DNA of 64,000 nt, from assembly GCF_000315625.1 (NCBI RefSeq), contig NW_005434634.1:267340-331339 (forward strand). Direction: 5' to 3'. Below, piece after piece: positions 22,325 through 32,708 of this stretch. Made by a program: the position numbers and the translations under genes. The notes beneath the pieces were generated by a model. The model searched no databases. It saw only the letters and a program-made list of their open reading frames with translations, and was not told the DNA's origin. Numbering within the stretch: position 1 is the stretch's first letter; each line of letters starts with the position of its first letter. This DNA is from Guillardia theta CCMP2712. Its lineage: Eukaryota; Cryptophyceae; Pyrenomonadales; Geminigeraceae.

Positions 22325-24787
22325 TCAATCACCTCGGATCTTCTCCTCGATCTGCTCGAGAGTCAAGCCCCTGCGTTCCATGTCAGCATACTATGATACC
22401 GTGACGTATGGACTGGGCGACAGCAGGTGGTCACCACCTAGTTTCAGGGACCATCTTAAATTCAAAAGCAACGGCAGCGACTGCGATCGCAGCGAACTGA
22501 AGGAACAGCAATGTCTCTCCGAGACTCTGTCGTTCACTTTCAAAAGCGAGAGTGACCTTGAGGTAGGTCAGCACGAGCCTCGGAGAGCATGAGGGTAAGG
22601 GATCAGTACCAGGACGTTGGAGCCAAAGTTTGCAAGGGTGCCAACGGACACGGCAGCAGCTCGGATCTTGAGGGGAAACACTTCCGAGAGAATTAGCCAG
22701 CTGGGAGAGATGGTGTCACTCACTAAGCCATTCAAGCTCAGCTGGGGCTCACGTGATGGGCCCAAAGCCAATCTGGTAACAGCCGACGTATGCAACGATG
22801 GAGGCGATCACCGCAGACTGCTCCAAGTCAGCTCAAGGGGCAGCACGGCGACTGCTGCACTAGCAGAAGCTCACTTGATTGATTGAGTCCGCTCCTCCTG
22901 AAAATAGAGCCGCCAGCACCAGCAGAGAAACGGCCATGCCTGCTCAAAGTCAGGAAAGCGGCTGAGAACAGGATCCGCCACCAGAGGTGCCCAGCAGCAG
23001 CAAAGGCCTCCGACCCCACTTCGGGTCTTCAACAAGGTTCACGGATAAGAGGGTCATGATTGCCTGCAGGAATCATCACTCCTCCTCCTCAATGGCTGCT
23101 CTCCCTTCCTTGAACAGCCCTACTCCAACCGCTGCTTCGAACCCCAGCCCGGCCCTTTCAAAGATCCTGTTGGCGTAGTAGAGGACTGAAGGCTGTTTGG
23201 ATCAGTCAGTCAAGTACATCTCTTGAACAACCAGTTAACCTGTCCCGAGAGCTGCTGAAATAGAACGAGTCCCACACCAATGGTTAAGGCCTTGCGGTTG
23301 GTTGAGTCGGAGACCAAGCTGGAAGGAGGATGAGTAAAGGTAATCAAAAAAGCATCAAGAAAACGAGAGACCGTGAGAATGATTCTTGGAAAGATTGTTG
23401 TTTCTCGTTCGGATCAACCATGGATGCCATGGAAGTGACTTGAATCTTTGCCTCGTCTGAACTCACTTTGGACAACTGGAGAACACTTTGAATCTGGTAG
23501 AATTTTGAGAATTCTTACAGCTTGGACTGCTTCCTCCGCTTCTTGAGTTCTGCCACGCAGAGCCAACCAGCGTGCTGATTCGGGGATGAAAGTAGTTCCT
23601 TTTGTAACCCTCAGGAACGCATGAGATACTTGGAGATGGAAAACCTAGAATCATCGCAGCTTCGATTGGTAGAGCTGCAGCCAAGACGTTCCTCCAAGCC
23701 CTGACAAGTCCACGTTAAGTCTTCTGCTCCCCCATAAAATTTCGCTTGACCCGTCATCTCCAAAAGCTGCTCCTGTGGCGTAGCCAGCAACGATGCCCAA
23801 CACGATGGCTGCCTCCTTGAGAGATACGAGCTTGCCACTACAGAGAAGCACTTGAGCAAGGAGACGTTCATATCCTCTCATTACCGCAGCTCCGACGGTG
23901 CCGTCTCAGCAATGTAAAGAGGGGCTGCATGCATGGCTGTTCCGATCCCCAACCCGTAGAGGATTCGACTACCGATGAGCATGCCGAAGCTCGAAGAAGC
24001 CGCCTACAGGAGGAATGGCTTGAGGTCGCACACGAGCAGCCAGCGATGAACCTGCAGGGCCGTTCCCAACGTGTAGAGAAAACCAGAAGCTATTAGCTCC
24101 TGCTTTCTACCGAAGTATCTATCCCCGATCTGAAACAGCAGCGTCACATGAGAAGAACCTTCATCTGAGAAGCAAGATCACAAAGATAAGAGCCCCGGAA
24201 GCCGCAACTGCTCCGAACAAACTTCCACTTGCGACCAGGCCGAGCTGAACTGGATCCAGAGTCCCGAAGAGAGTTTGTTTCTCGCCGAGAATCCGCACGA
24301 CCTATCAAGCAGAACTCAGTGATCAGGGTCACCCATCACTGTCATCCCTCACCGCACTGGATGCTCCGATGTCGTACCCAAAGAGCGCTCCTCCCGCAGC
24401 CGGCACCAAGAATGGCACGAGCCTAAAGCCAGTAGGATCACTGTGCTGCAGAGAAATTCCATGCTTCACCAGGGAGGGATTCCGTTGGGAGCTGCTGCAG
24501 AAGCTGAGGATCCGGAATCGTTCTCGTTGGGATTGGACTGCATGCAAACTTCCATGCCCTCGTGAGCCAGGCAACAGCATCGTTGCACACAATTTCGACT
24601 CACAATGCAAGGTACTTCTTCCCGGATACGGTCGAATCTTTCCTCTTCTTCTGTCAACCATGCTCGCAAGGCACGAGCTCGCCGTCCGCATCAGTACTCC
24701 CTTGCTCGGAGCATTGGGGATGAAACACTGTGCCATGCTGGGCAGACATAGAACGCAGGTCAAGAGGGCGAGAGCCATGCGCGCCAT
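22325..24787 (-). CDS. Plastid-targeted sugar porter (MFS)
   Basis: Multi-exon minus-strand gene. ATG 24787 gives a signal peptide (MARMALALLTCVLCLPSMAQ) followed at once by CFIPNAPSKG and a Ser/Arg-rich stretch. This is the bipartite leader with Phe near the cleavage site that is used for complex red plastids. Sugar-porter motifs follow exon by exon: ALFGYDIGASSAV (TM1), DPVQLGLVASGSLFGAV, DRYFGRKQEL, GTAMHAAPLYIAETAPSELR, PESARWLALRGR with EAEEAVQAV, GVGLVLFQQLSGQ, PSVLYYANRIFE, NLVEDPKWGRRPLLL, YQIGFGPIT|WLILSEVFPLKIR, and the closing PET|RG…GLTLEQIEEKI. The stop is TGA 22325-22327. This is a proton-coupled or facilitative hexose carrier of the pGlcT/GLUT type, predicted in a plastid envelope membrane. 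The substrate cannot be read. Twelve helices seem accounted for. I fixed only some of the intron borders exactly. Confidence 0.85.
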
Positions 24788-24854
24788 TTCTGGAGGTGAG
24801 AAGAAGAAGAGGAAGAGAAACAAAGTTAGATCAAATCTTTCAATCGGCCATGGC

Positions 24855-24945
24855 GCTCTAGGATACAGTCGTTGCATCTTCATGGGACTCTAGGATACAG
24901 TCGTTGCATCTTCATAGCACTCTAGGATACAGTCGTTGCACCTTT
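24855..24945. repeat. Three tandem copies of a 31-33 bp unit
   Basis: The core CTCTAGGATACAGTCGTTGC recurs three times in a row, each followed by a variant of ATCTTCAT. The first two copies are nearly identical and the third ends ACCTTTT. It lies about 65 bp upstream of the sugar-porter ATG, so it may belong to that gene's promoter or 5' leader. Confidence 0.85.
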
Positions 24946-25134
24946 TCCCTCCTCTCCTTGTCCTTCGCCCTTCCTCTCTCCATCTGCGACTGCCCGTTCC
25001 TTTCATACTTCCTCCATTTTCTTGCTTACGGCTCACAGAGGAGTATAAGCGGGTATAAGCCGTGTATGAGCAATATAAAAAGGTCTAATGGACGCATTGT
25101 GTCACGAGGATATCGGAGAGATAAGGGCGAGGGA

Positions 25135-25575
25135 GGACAAGAAAAGAAAGAGAAGAAGAGAAGAAGAGAAGAAGAGAAGAAGAGAAGAAGAAGAAAAGAA
25201 GAGAAGAGAGAGAAGAAGAGAAGAAAGAGAAGAAAGAGAAGAGAGAGAAGAAGAGAAGAGAGAGAAGAAGAGAAGAAAGAGAAGAAAGAGAAGAGAGAGA
25301 AGAAGAGAAGAGAGAGAAGAAGAGAAGAAAGAGAAGAAAGAGAAGAGAGAGAAGAAGAGAAGAGAGAGAAGAAGAGAAGAAAGAGAAGAAAGAGAAGAGA
25401 GAGAAGAAGAGAAGAGAGAGAAGAAGAGAAGAAAGAGAAAAAGAGAAGCGAGAGAAGAAGAAGAGAAGAGAGAGAAGAAGAGAAGAAGAGAAGAAGAGGA
25501 GAGAAGCAGAGGAGAGAAGCAGAGGAGAAGAAGAGAAGAGAAGCAGAGAAGAATCAGAGAAGAAGAGAAAACTGA
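25135..25575. repeat. Purine (GA) satellite, about 430 bp
   Basis: An almost pure A/G strand built from GAAGA and GAGA words. It has a higher-order period of about 57 bp (blocks of GAGAGAAGAAGAGAAGAAAG) repeated at least five times at 25205-25440. Long ORFs on both strands (all K/R/E, or all S/L/F) are by-products of the repeat. It lies between two genes, the transporter (minus) and the TcdA-type enzyme (plus), and ends about 125 bp before the latter's ATG. Confidence 0.95.
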
Positions 25576-25701
25576 GCAGATGAGGAACTTTGAGGGTGTT
25601 GGGGGGTTGCCAATTTATTTCGTGTTTGTGACTTTCAGAGCAGAAACATGCTGAGTCCTGATTCTGGAGCATCGTAGAGTGACAACAGATCGCTAAGTAT
25701 C

Positions 25702-27644
25702 ATGTCAACTGTATTGCAACATCAGTTGCAAGTAGGAGCTTCGCTGACCTTGGGTGCTATCTCCTTGTACTACATTTACAAGCGGTGAGTGTTTGATGTC
25801 AAGTTTATTGGGTTCTGATGCGTTTCCAGCCTTGCCAGTCATGTTGCCGATGACAGGGTCCATCATCTCAACAAGACAGGTGATGTTGTTACTCTGCTTA
25901 TCTGCTAGTGACATGTCATGCACAGTCAAAAGTGACATAGGAAGTACAGACAGTGAGTTGCCCAGCGCTTTTCCGCATAGTGACCCTTGTTGCTCCTGAG
26001 CAGCCTCAGATGCCTGGCTTGAGAGAGCGAAGCTGCTCATCGGAGATAGTGGCATCCAGAACTTGAAAGACGCTCATGTTCTTGTCGTTGGAATGGGTGG
26101 AGTTGGAAGGTGAGATGCTCTCGACAACAGTACTAGTTTGAGTGACCTGAGTTTGCTCGGCAGTTTTGCAGCGGAATTTCTGGTTCGAGCAGGTAAGGGA
26201 GAAAGCAAATGACTTGAAGATAAATCACTTCAAGATGTGATTGTCGGGTTGACAGGAGTTGGAAAACTTACCATCATAGACGGAGATGACGTCGACCCGA
26301 CGAATCGTAACAGGTTTGCTCTGCTCCGCGTAGTTGAGAAAGTCATGTTGATGGGTTAACAGACAGCTCTGTGCGCTTGTCTCCACCCATCACAAGTACA
26401 AGGCACCAGCTCTTATCTCACACGTTCACACCTCACTTGCTTGCCCCTCCTCGTGCAGGTGGACGTGATGAAGGAAAGGCTGCTAGACGTCAACCCGGCC
26501 GTCAAGATCGAAGGCACAATATTGACTGCACGCAAGGGGAGTCGAAGTGACTTGCAAGCAGCTCTGGCCAAGTTCTTAGAATGCGAGGAGTGCTTGACTC
26601 TGATCGGTCAGCTCATGCTGGTGAACAAGCTCTCTGCTCCCGTCTGACGTTCGAGCTTCAGAGAGCGGCGGGTTCGACTACGTCGTGGACTGTATCGACA
26701 GGTGACCTCACCTCAAGCTTTCTCTGCCTCATGTCTACGTCCTGCAGCCTCCAGCCAAAGTTGCACCTGATGCATGTGAGGCAAGCGATGGAGCTCGACG
26801 GGTTTGACGGAGCTGACAGGCGGCCCTCAAGAGCTGTGTGCCGATCGTGAGCTCCATGGGAGCTGGCGGCAAGGTGGACCCATCCAAGGTCTGAGCTGAA
26901 AGGTTGCACGGCGGGCTTGTCAAAGTGTAGCTACAGGTGGACCTAGCGGACATCTCGAAGACTGACATGGACCCGTTCGCTAAGTTCATACGTGAGTGGA
27001 GCAAGGAGGATAGGTCGGGAGAGCCTGATGGCAATGGAACCTTGTGGCAGGAAAGAGACTGCGCAGGCAGTTTGGGATTTTGAGGTGGCGGAAGTTTTGA
27101 CCCATATCGTGTGTGCTCACTGGTTGCTGTAGCGGAGTTGCCTGCGTGTTCTCGACGGAGAAACCAGACCCGAATTCAATCAAAGTCACTGACGGTGAGG
27201 GTGAGTATGATGTTAAAGGTACTTGACCAGTCGACAGGCTCGCGGTACAAGAAATCTTACTACGGCACTATCTCTTACTTGCCCGCCGTCTTCGGCATCC
27301 ATGCCGCGTCTCTCGTCATAAGGTAGCGCATGCTCTCACTCTCTGCCCCGGTCCGTGAAGATGCTGGCAGAGAGCTGGGGTACAAGAAGAAGATCGTCTA
27401 CACCAAGACAAAGCGACATCTGCTCAAACAGGTTCCTCCTTTCTCCCTCCCTCTCCTCGTCCTCCTCGTCCTCCTTCTCTTCCTCGCCTCTTCCTCCTCC
27501 TCTTCCTCCTCTTCTTCTTCCTCTTCTTCTCAAACCGATTGTTCATCTCGTCAGGGAAGATCCGCAGCCTACAACTCCGACTTCCTCACACGTCAGCGAG
27601 GAGAGCAGGAGGGAGAGCAGGACGATGACGAGGATGAGCCTTAG
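25702..27644 (+). CDS. TcdA/CsdL-type tRNA threonylcarbamoyladenosine dehydratase (ThiF/E1-like), membrane-anchored
   Basis: Plus-strand gene of about 11 exons. ATG 25702 gives a short N-terminal membrane helix (LTLGAISLYYIYKR), as in the mitochondrial outer-membrane fungal Tcd proteins. Exons then spell the ThiF fold: ERAKLLIGDSGIQNL, HVLVVGMGGVG (nucleotide loop), AAEFLVRAG, VGKLTIIDGDDVDPTN, NRQLCALVSTHHKYK, VDVMKERLLDVNPAVKI, GFDYVVDCID, VPIVSSMGAGGKVDPSK, VDLADISKTDMDPFAK, KRLRRQFGI, GVACVFSTEKPDP, and YYGTISYLPAVFGIHAA. The acidic C-terminus ends at TAG 27644. The enzyme uses ATP to cyclise t6A37 of ANN-decoding tRNAs. The order and spacing match TcdA rather than ubiquitin E1. One oddity: the intron after HHKYK seems to start with GC rather than GT. 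The exon around DSV/PKLHLMHA is unclear. Confidence 0.8.
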
Positions 27645-28261
27645 CAGAATCTTGCTCGAACACTGAACCCTCCTCGGCCCTCTCATTCCTCGTTGGGCTA
27701 GCCAGGAGGAGATTCATTGTGCTACCTTACCATCACTAATCAGATTTTCCCTATCCCTTCTTTTATGAATTTCCGGTCATTAGCAACCCAGACTTGGAAA
27801 CTTCCATTTGGCCGGCAAAATGATGAATTTTCTTTCAGAATCTCCTAAGAAGTTTTAAGACGAAAGAACAAGATTTCAAGATTGGTCAATCATGAAGTTC
27901 AGGGTGTGATACCACCTGTTCGTCTCATTTCACTTTGTTTGATTTCAGTCCACTAGTTTTGTATTATTCAGACATTAACGCGCCATCAAACCTGCTCCTA
28001 CTTTCCCGTCCTCCTCCCTCCCTCCCCCTCTCGCGCCCTCCTCTTTCCTCCTTCAACCTCCGTCTCCGAGCTCTATTCCTCCTCTCCTTCCTCTCCCTCT
28101 CTTTCCCTCTGTCTTGCGATCTTCGGCGACTCATCAAAACATGGCACTTTGTGATCCGTCCATGGAGTTTCGCACAGGGCAGCATTGCGGGTGATATGGC
28201 GCACCCGTTACGATATCTCGTCCTGCATCCCAGTCATGTCTTTCTCAAAGCAAACAGAAAG
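27645..28261. other. Intergenic, pyrimidine-rich, no gene seen
   Basis: The region lies between the convergent TcdA-type and Med27-like genes. It is A/T-rich at 27720-27960, then C/T-rich at 27995-28120 (CCTCCCTC runs). The small plus ORF from 27935 is low-complexity Leu/Ser/Pro and is not credible as a gene. Confidence 0.5.
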
Positions 28262-30413
28262 TCAACCTGCGCAAGGCAAGTACGTGTGCTTGCCAACCTC
28301 TGTCGGGCTATCGGCGATCAGAATTTTCCTGAGGATCTCGTGAGAGAGGGCGGGGAGAGGAGGAAAAGGAGGAGGAAGAAGGAGGAAGAGGAGGAGGAGG
28401 GAGGAGGAGGGCAGTGGACTGCCATACTTGCAATAGATGCACTTGGTGGAGAAGAGCGAGCGGAAGTGAGAGAGCCAGATGACAAAGTCAGAGAGGACTT
28501 GCTCCTGCGAGCTTGAACGGTTCCTGGACATCAACACGTGAGGAAGCGAGGACCGATGAAACTGTCAGAAGCACCTTGAACGCAAGGTGTGCAAGACAGC
28601 ATAGGCTTCCTGCAGCAGAATGTGAGTACGACGAGACATCTTCGAGCTGACGCCACCTGGTTGATAGCCCGAAAGATTGCATGGGAGGACAAGTCCCAGG
28701 GGCCCAAACTCTCTGTGATCCCGCTGATACTTATCGCGTCCATTCGAAGGAACCCTGTACCTGTATTGACCGTCACTCTCCCACGGCGTGCGGTCTCCTG
28801 TTGACGTACCGCTGCTGAACTGACCCTTGTCGCTGCCAAGAACTCCGTCGCCGCCATCCTGAGACCTTTCAGCACACGGGAGCGAAGGAGAACACAAGGC
28901 TGCACGTGCGAGTCATGCTGGTCGATGTGCATCATGTCTTCCACGTTGTCAGACATGAGCGCGTTCCCGTCTCTTGACGAGTCGGGTCGAGGAGTTCCTG
29001 CACGACATGTCTTGAGTCGCAAGAGTTGTCACATCTGCATCTCACCCGATCCAGCAGCACCCGTGTTGGGTGTACCTACCGCCGCCATCTTGCTCTTGGC
29101 CTCGAAGTCTTCTGCATGGAATCGACTGGATCCACAGGGTCAGATACCAGAATCTCCGCATCAACGAAGAGATGCTCACCGAATCGACAAACGAGCAGTC
29201 AAAACACCCTGAAAGATCTCCAGGTGAGAATCTGCAGGAGCACGGGAACCTCTCTCCGATCACCTGCACCCCGATGACAAGAACGAACCTCTTGGGGTTC
29301 GTTGTGGAGGAGGAAAGGTCCGCCGGGGACGCCCTGTTCGTTGAGAGGATCAAGATGCAGCTAGACGCCGCTGACTTGTCTCACCGTTCCAACAAGACAG
29401 AGATGTTGGGGATTCGTCTGAGGGCCGAAACATAATGGACCAAGGAATTCATCTGCAGAGCCACTTCATGAAATTTCCTCAGTGACTTTCGAACGTCACC
29501 GTGATAGTCATCAGTGGCTGCCCTTGCCTGACTATCTCCCCCTCCTTCACCAGGTGGACGGATATGACACCTTCAGCTGCCGCTACGACGTTGACCACCT
29601 GGCTGTCCTTTGCTTGCTGCATGTCCTATCCTTACAAGAGACATCACAGCTGCAAACGCTCACCATAATCTGCGCTGCCAAGATCCCCTTCTTCATGTTC
29701 ATTCCCGCCCGTTGCAACTTCACAACGCGACCAGCCACCTGATGGAAGAGTGAGCGCAGACCGTCCCTGGAGCCGCACGAGGAGGAGTCAGGACTGACTC
29801 ACCGCCGCTGCCATCTCGCTCCTCGAATCCGGCAGCAGCTCAGCATCGGGGTCGTCGGTCAGTCGGGGCCTCTTGGATTTCAAGCAAGTCGTTGGGAATT
29901 TCTGTGCTCTGAACTTTGCGAAAGAATTTGCTGCGACTCCCAGTGACTTGGGCAATCGATTCCATGCCTCTATCCTCTGTTGCGCCGTCTGCATCAGCTC
30001 AGCGACTCGCGAATCCATTCCCTTGAAAACAAACGCATCAGGTAACAACCTTCCCTGTCTTTCAGTCCCTTACATCAAGCCCAGTTCCAAACTGCTCGTA
30101 GCTCTGAGCAGCCACATCAACGTTTTGAGATGAAGTTGGTCGATCAATACGCTCAAATATCTTCAAACTCCATGTCAAAAAAAGTACATCACATTTTTGA
30201 AAATGGGTCACCTCACTGACACTGGAAGGCAGAATAGTCTGCGCATTCGAGCTAAGATTGGCGATCCTCTCCAAACTCGATTGCACGCGTGAAACTATCT
30301 TAGCCTGGTTCAGCTGACAAGGACAAAACTTCAGCGCGTGTTCTGCGGTGTTGAAAATTCCGCCATACCTGAGCCTCTGCACCGATGGAGAAGCCACTGA
30401 TGAACTGAACCAT
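28262..30413 (-). CDS. Mediator complex subunit 27-like protein
   Basis: Minus-strand multi-exon gene. Exon 1 starts at ATG 30413 (MVQFISGFSIGAEAQ) and splices to LNQAKIVSRVQSSLERIANL, a helical start. Later exons give AELMQTAQQRIEAWNRLPKS with a basic SKRPRL patch (about 29810-30040), then RFVLVIGVQVIGERF near 29280. The diagnostic part is near the C-terminus: GPWDLSSHAIFRAINQVASA, then SQEQVLSDFVIWLSHFRSLF and STKCIYC. These match the order of the Med27 C-terminal region, where a loop with 'yxVFxxxxxHA' is followed by a helix and a C-x2-C pair. The later zinc-binding half (LPP…H..C) is not clearly visible. An exon ending at 28262 (…KHTYLPCAG) may supply it. Med27 sits in the Mediator tail/upper module. 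Several internal exons (29080-29750) are uncertain. Confidence 0.55.
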
Positions 30414-31021
30414 CGACGCCCTGACGCAAACTAGTCAGAGAACAAACAAGATCTCCAAGAGGGCCAGCAAGACGAAGGAGGCTTCAGAGACTGAGAGGAC
30501 TCGCTCAGATCCCCTCCTGGTTCACTGAGGTCGCTTGGAGGGCACAAAGGCAGGACGATGGAGGCAGGGAGCATGAAGAGCCCGGGGGAGAGGGAGAGGA
30601 AGAAGAGCCCTAGCAAGGACATGGCGAACCTGATCGACGAGATCTCCGCCATCATCTCCTCCAGCGTCTCCTCCGCCATCCCCTCCATCCTCGTCCTCTC
30701 GGCCACTGCGCTCCCGGGGACACGAGCGGGGATGTGGGTTGGGGTTTGCCCTGGGGATGTGGGGGGATGTGGGAATAAAGTTGCGACCATGGTCATTGTG
30801 GAGGAAGGGAAGGACGAGGAGGGCGAGGGGATGTAGATTATGGTGATATGAACGTAGAAGTGTATGTAGATGATGATGTCGATGTAGATGATGATGATGT
30901 AGATGATGATAAGAACGGATGGGCAGCACGAGAGAGGATGAAGAGTATTATCAGAGGCGGTCTACGAAAACTGCCATGCATCCTGCCCTCGCCTTGCGGC
31001 ATATGGAAGAACCCATCGCGC
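30414..31021. promoter_or_regulatory. Divergent spacer with GAT-rich microsatellite
   Basis: The spacer between the Med27-like ATG (minus) and the PhyH ATG (plus). It contains a GATGAT/GTAGAT microsatellite at about 30838-30915. An upstream in-frame extension of the PhyH ORF begins at 30848 and would translate the repeat as a poly-Asp/Val stretch. I prefer the later ATG because it exposes the signal peptide. Confidence 0.45.
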
Positions 31022-32708
31022 ATGCTCGTCGCGTTCCTCCTCTTCAGTGGGATCTCTCTCTCTTCTGGAGAGGCAGTCAGCGCGTTCGCGCCAGGCGCCA
31101 TGGACTTGTACGTGGAAACAACTGATGGAAAGTATCTTGGGATGAAAGAGATGGCGGAGGGTCAAGACTCGGTCACCCTGGTGGAGCACTGTTGTGATCT
31201 TATGTCCACCTTTCGCGTGAAAGAGTTCCCTGAGGGAAGGCATGCCCTGCAGAACGTTTATTCCGACAGGGTGCTGAGCATGACTGAAGGCAATTTCGTT
31301 TTCGTGCATGTTGAAAGCAACCGAAGCCAGTCGAATTCAACAGCAGAAATCATGTGGATCAACGACGAGCTGCTAGGATCGCACACTTGTAGCTTCAGGA
31401 GCGACGCTGGTTTGCTGTTGGGCTTCGACGAACAGGGAAAGCCGCGCGCACACGAGGTTGCAAGTGCTGGGCTGAGAGCGATGTTTCTTCTGAGAGACGA
31501 AGCTCACTATCGCAAACTTGATGAGCTGAGAGTGTCTGGTTTCACGGTCCTTGAGGTCGCTCATTGACATGCATGTGGCCCTTGCTTACCTTTCATCGGC
31601 TCTCAGGTGCTCGAGCCTTCAGAGGCTGAAGATGCTCGTGACGCGCTTCAGGGCATCCTCGAACGAAGCACAGGTGGGAGCGACGGTTATCAGATCAGGA
31701 TACCCGACGTCGCTGTCCATCATCCCCTCTTCGGCGAACTCCTCGTGCACCCTGTGATCCTGGTCATGCTCAATGCCTCCCTTGTTGACTCTGACGATGA
31801 AAGTAGTTCCTTGTCCGAAGTTACCTCGGTCGTTACGCTCGATGTGCAACCTGGTCCAGCAACACACTGCTGCCGAAGATGGATCACCCGCGACTTGGCT
31901 GGCATGTAGGTAGGAGGATCAAAGGTTGTCATTTCACTCCGCTTCTAGGTAGATTACCCATACCATGACATCGAGATCGGAATGTGGCCGGACCTTCCTC
32001 TGGGACTCCAGGTTTCAGAGAGGTTGTGCGAGACTGCATTGAACTGCTCCTGGCTCAGGTCCTGTGGCTCTTGGACAATTTCACATCTGAGAATGGCGGC
32101 ACCATGTTTTACCCAGGTGCTCGAGTGGTTGAAAGCAGACAGCGGACCGAGGGTTGATCGTCCCTTTTGCCAGGGTCCCACGAATTCTTCTCTCCCCCCA
32201 ACATCGAGCAGTTTAGCACGCCTGAAGTAGCTCAGGCACGTGACGGAGCCAACACACTGACTGCATATCACCTTACTTGTCGCACGTTCAGATCCTAACG
32301 GCACCTGCTGGAAGCGTGCTGGTGGCTCACTCTGCCTGGTGGCACAGGCAAACGCAGAACAAATCTCCCAACCCCAGGCATGCCCTGCTGGGATGTTTCA
32401 CGAGGTGCGATGATTGTAAGAACTGTCAGTCGACCAAGTGGAAGATCTCGGAGGCTCGGTCGGAGACCCGTCCCACTAAACGCAAGTATTGCAGGGGATT
32501 CGTTGTTCCCAAAGCAGACATGGAAACTCAATTTGACAAGATTTCTCAGGTAAAGCAAGTGACAATCTGTTCACAGGCGGGGCTCATTGCTTCTGCTTTT
32601 GCCCAGATGTCTTCATACTGGGCAAATCTCGATCCTCGACAACAGGCTGATCTGCAGCAACTGATGTTGGGCAGTCATTCGAGGGCTCTACGCGACGTGC
32701 AAGCCTAG
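31022..32708 (+). CDS. Phytanoyl-CoA dioxygenase (PhyH)-family enzyme with signal/plastid-type leader
   Basis: Plus-strand multi-exon gene. ATG 31022 gives a hydrophobic leader MLVAFLLFSGISLSSGEAVS followed by AFAPGAMD, the ASAFAP-like site typical of red-plastid precursors. The first half (DLYVETTDGKYLGMKE…) is not recognised and resembles no catalytic domain. Later exons give the Fe(II)/2-oxoglutarate dioxygenase core: LGWH|VDYPYHD (HxD across an intron, at about 31905/31950), then LLLAQVLWLLDNFTSENG, GTMFYPGSHEFFSPP, and ILTAPAGSVLVAHSAWWHRQ, which supplies the distal His, then NPRHALLGCFTR. It ends at TAG 32706-32708. The three metal ligands are therefore present. Family members hydroxylate lipids and many other small molecules; the substrate is unknown. 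Some 5' exon borders near 31600-31900 are uncertain because two frames compete. Confidence 0.7.

Noticed and set aside
24904-25672. Long ORFs on both strands (about 190-220 codons) made of K/R/E or S/L/F
   Set aside because: They only translate the GA satellite. Every frame is open, there is no start context, and composition is not protein-like.
26000-27644. Ubiquitin-activating E1 / Uba2 identity for the ThiF gene
   Set aside because: There is no catalytic-cysteine domain or ubiquitin-fold domain. The order of motifs (SMGAGGKxDP, DPFAKxIR, CVFSTE, GTISYLPAVFG) fits TcdA.
30431-30929. His-rich minus ORF and Pro-rich ORF in the spacer between the Med27-like and PhyH genes
   Set aside because: They translate the GATGAT microsatellite and C/T-rich leader sequence; no conserved motif.
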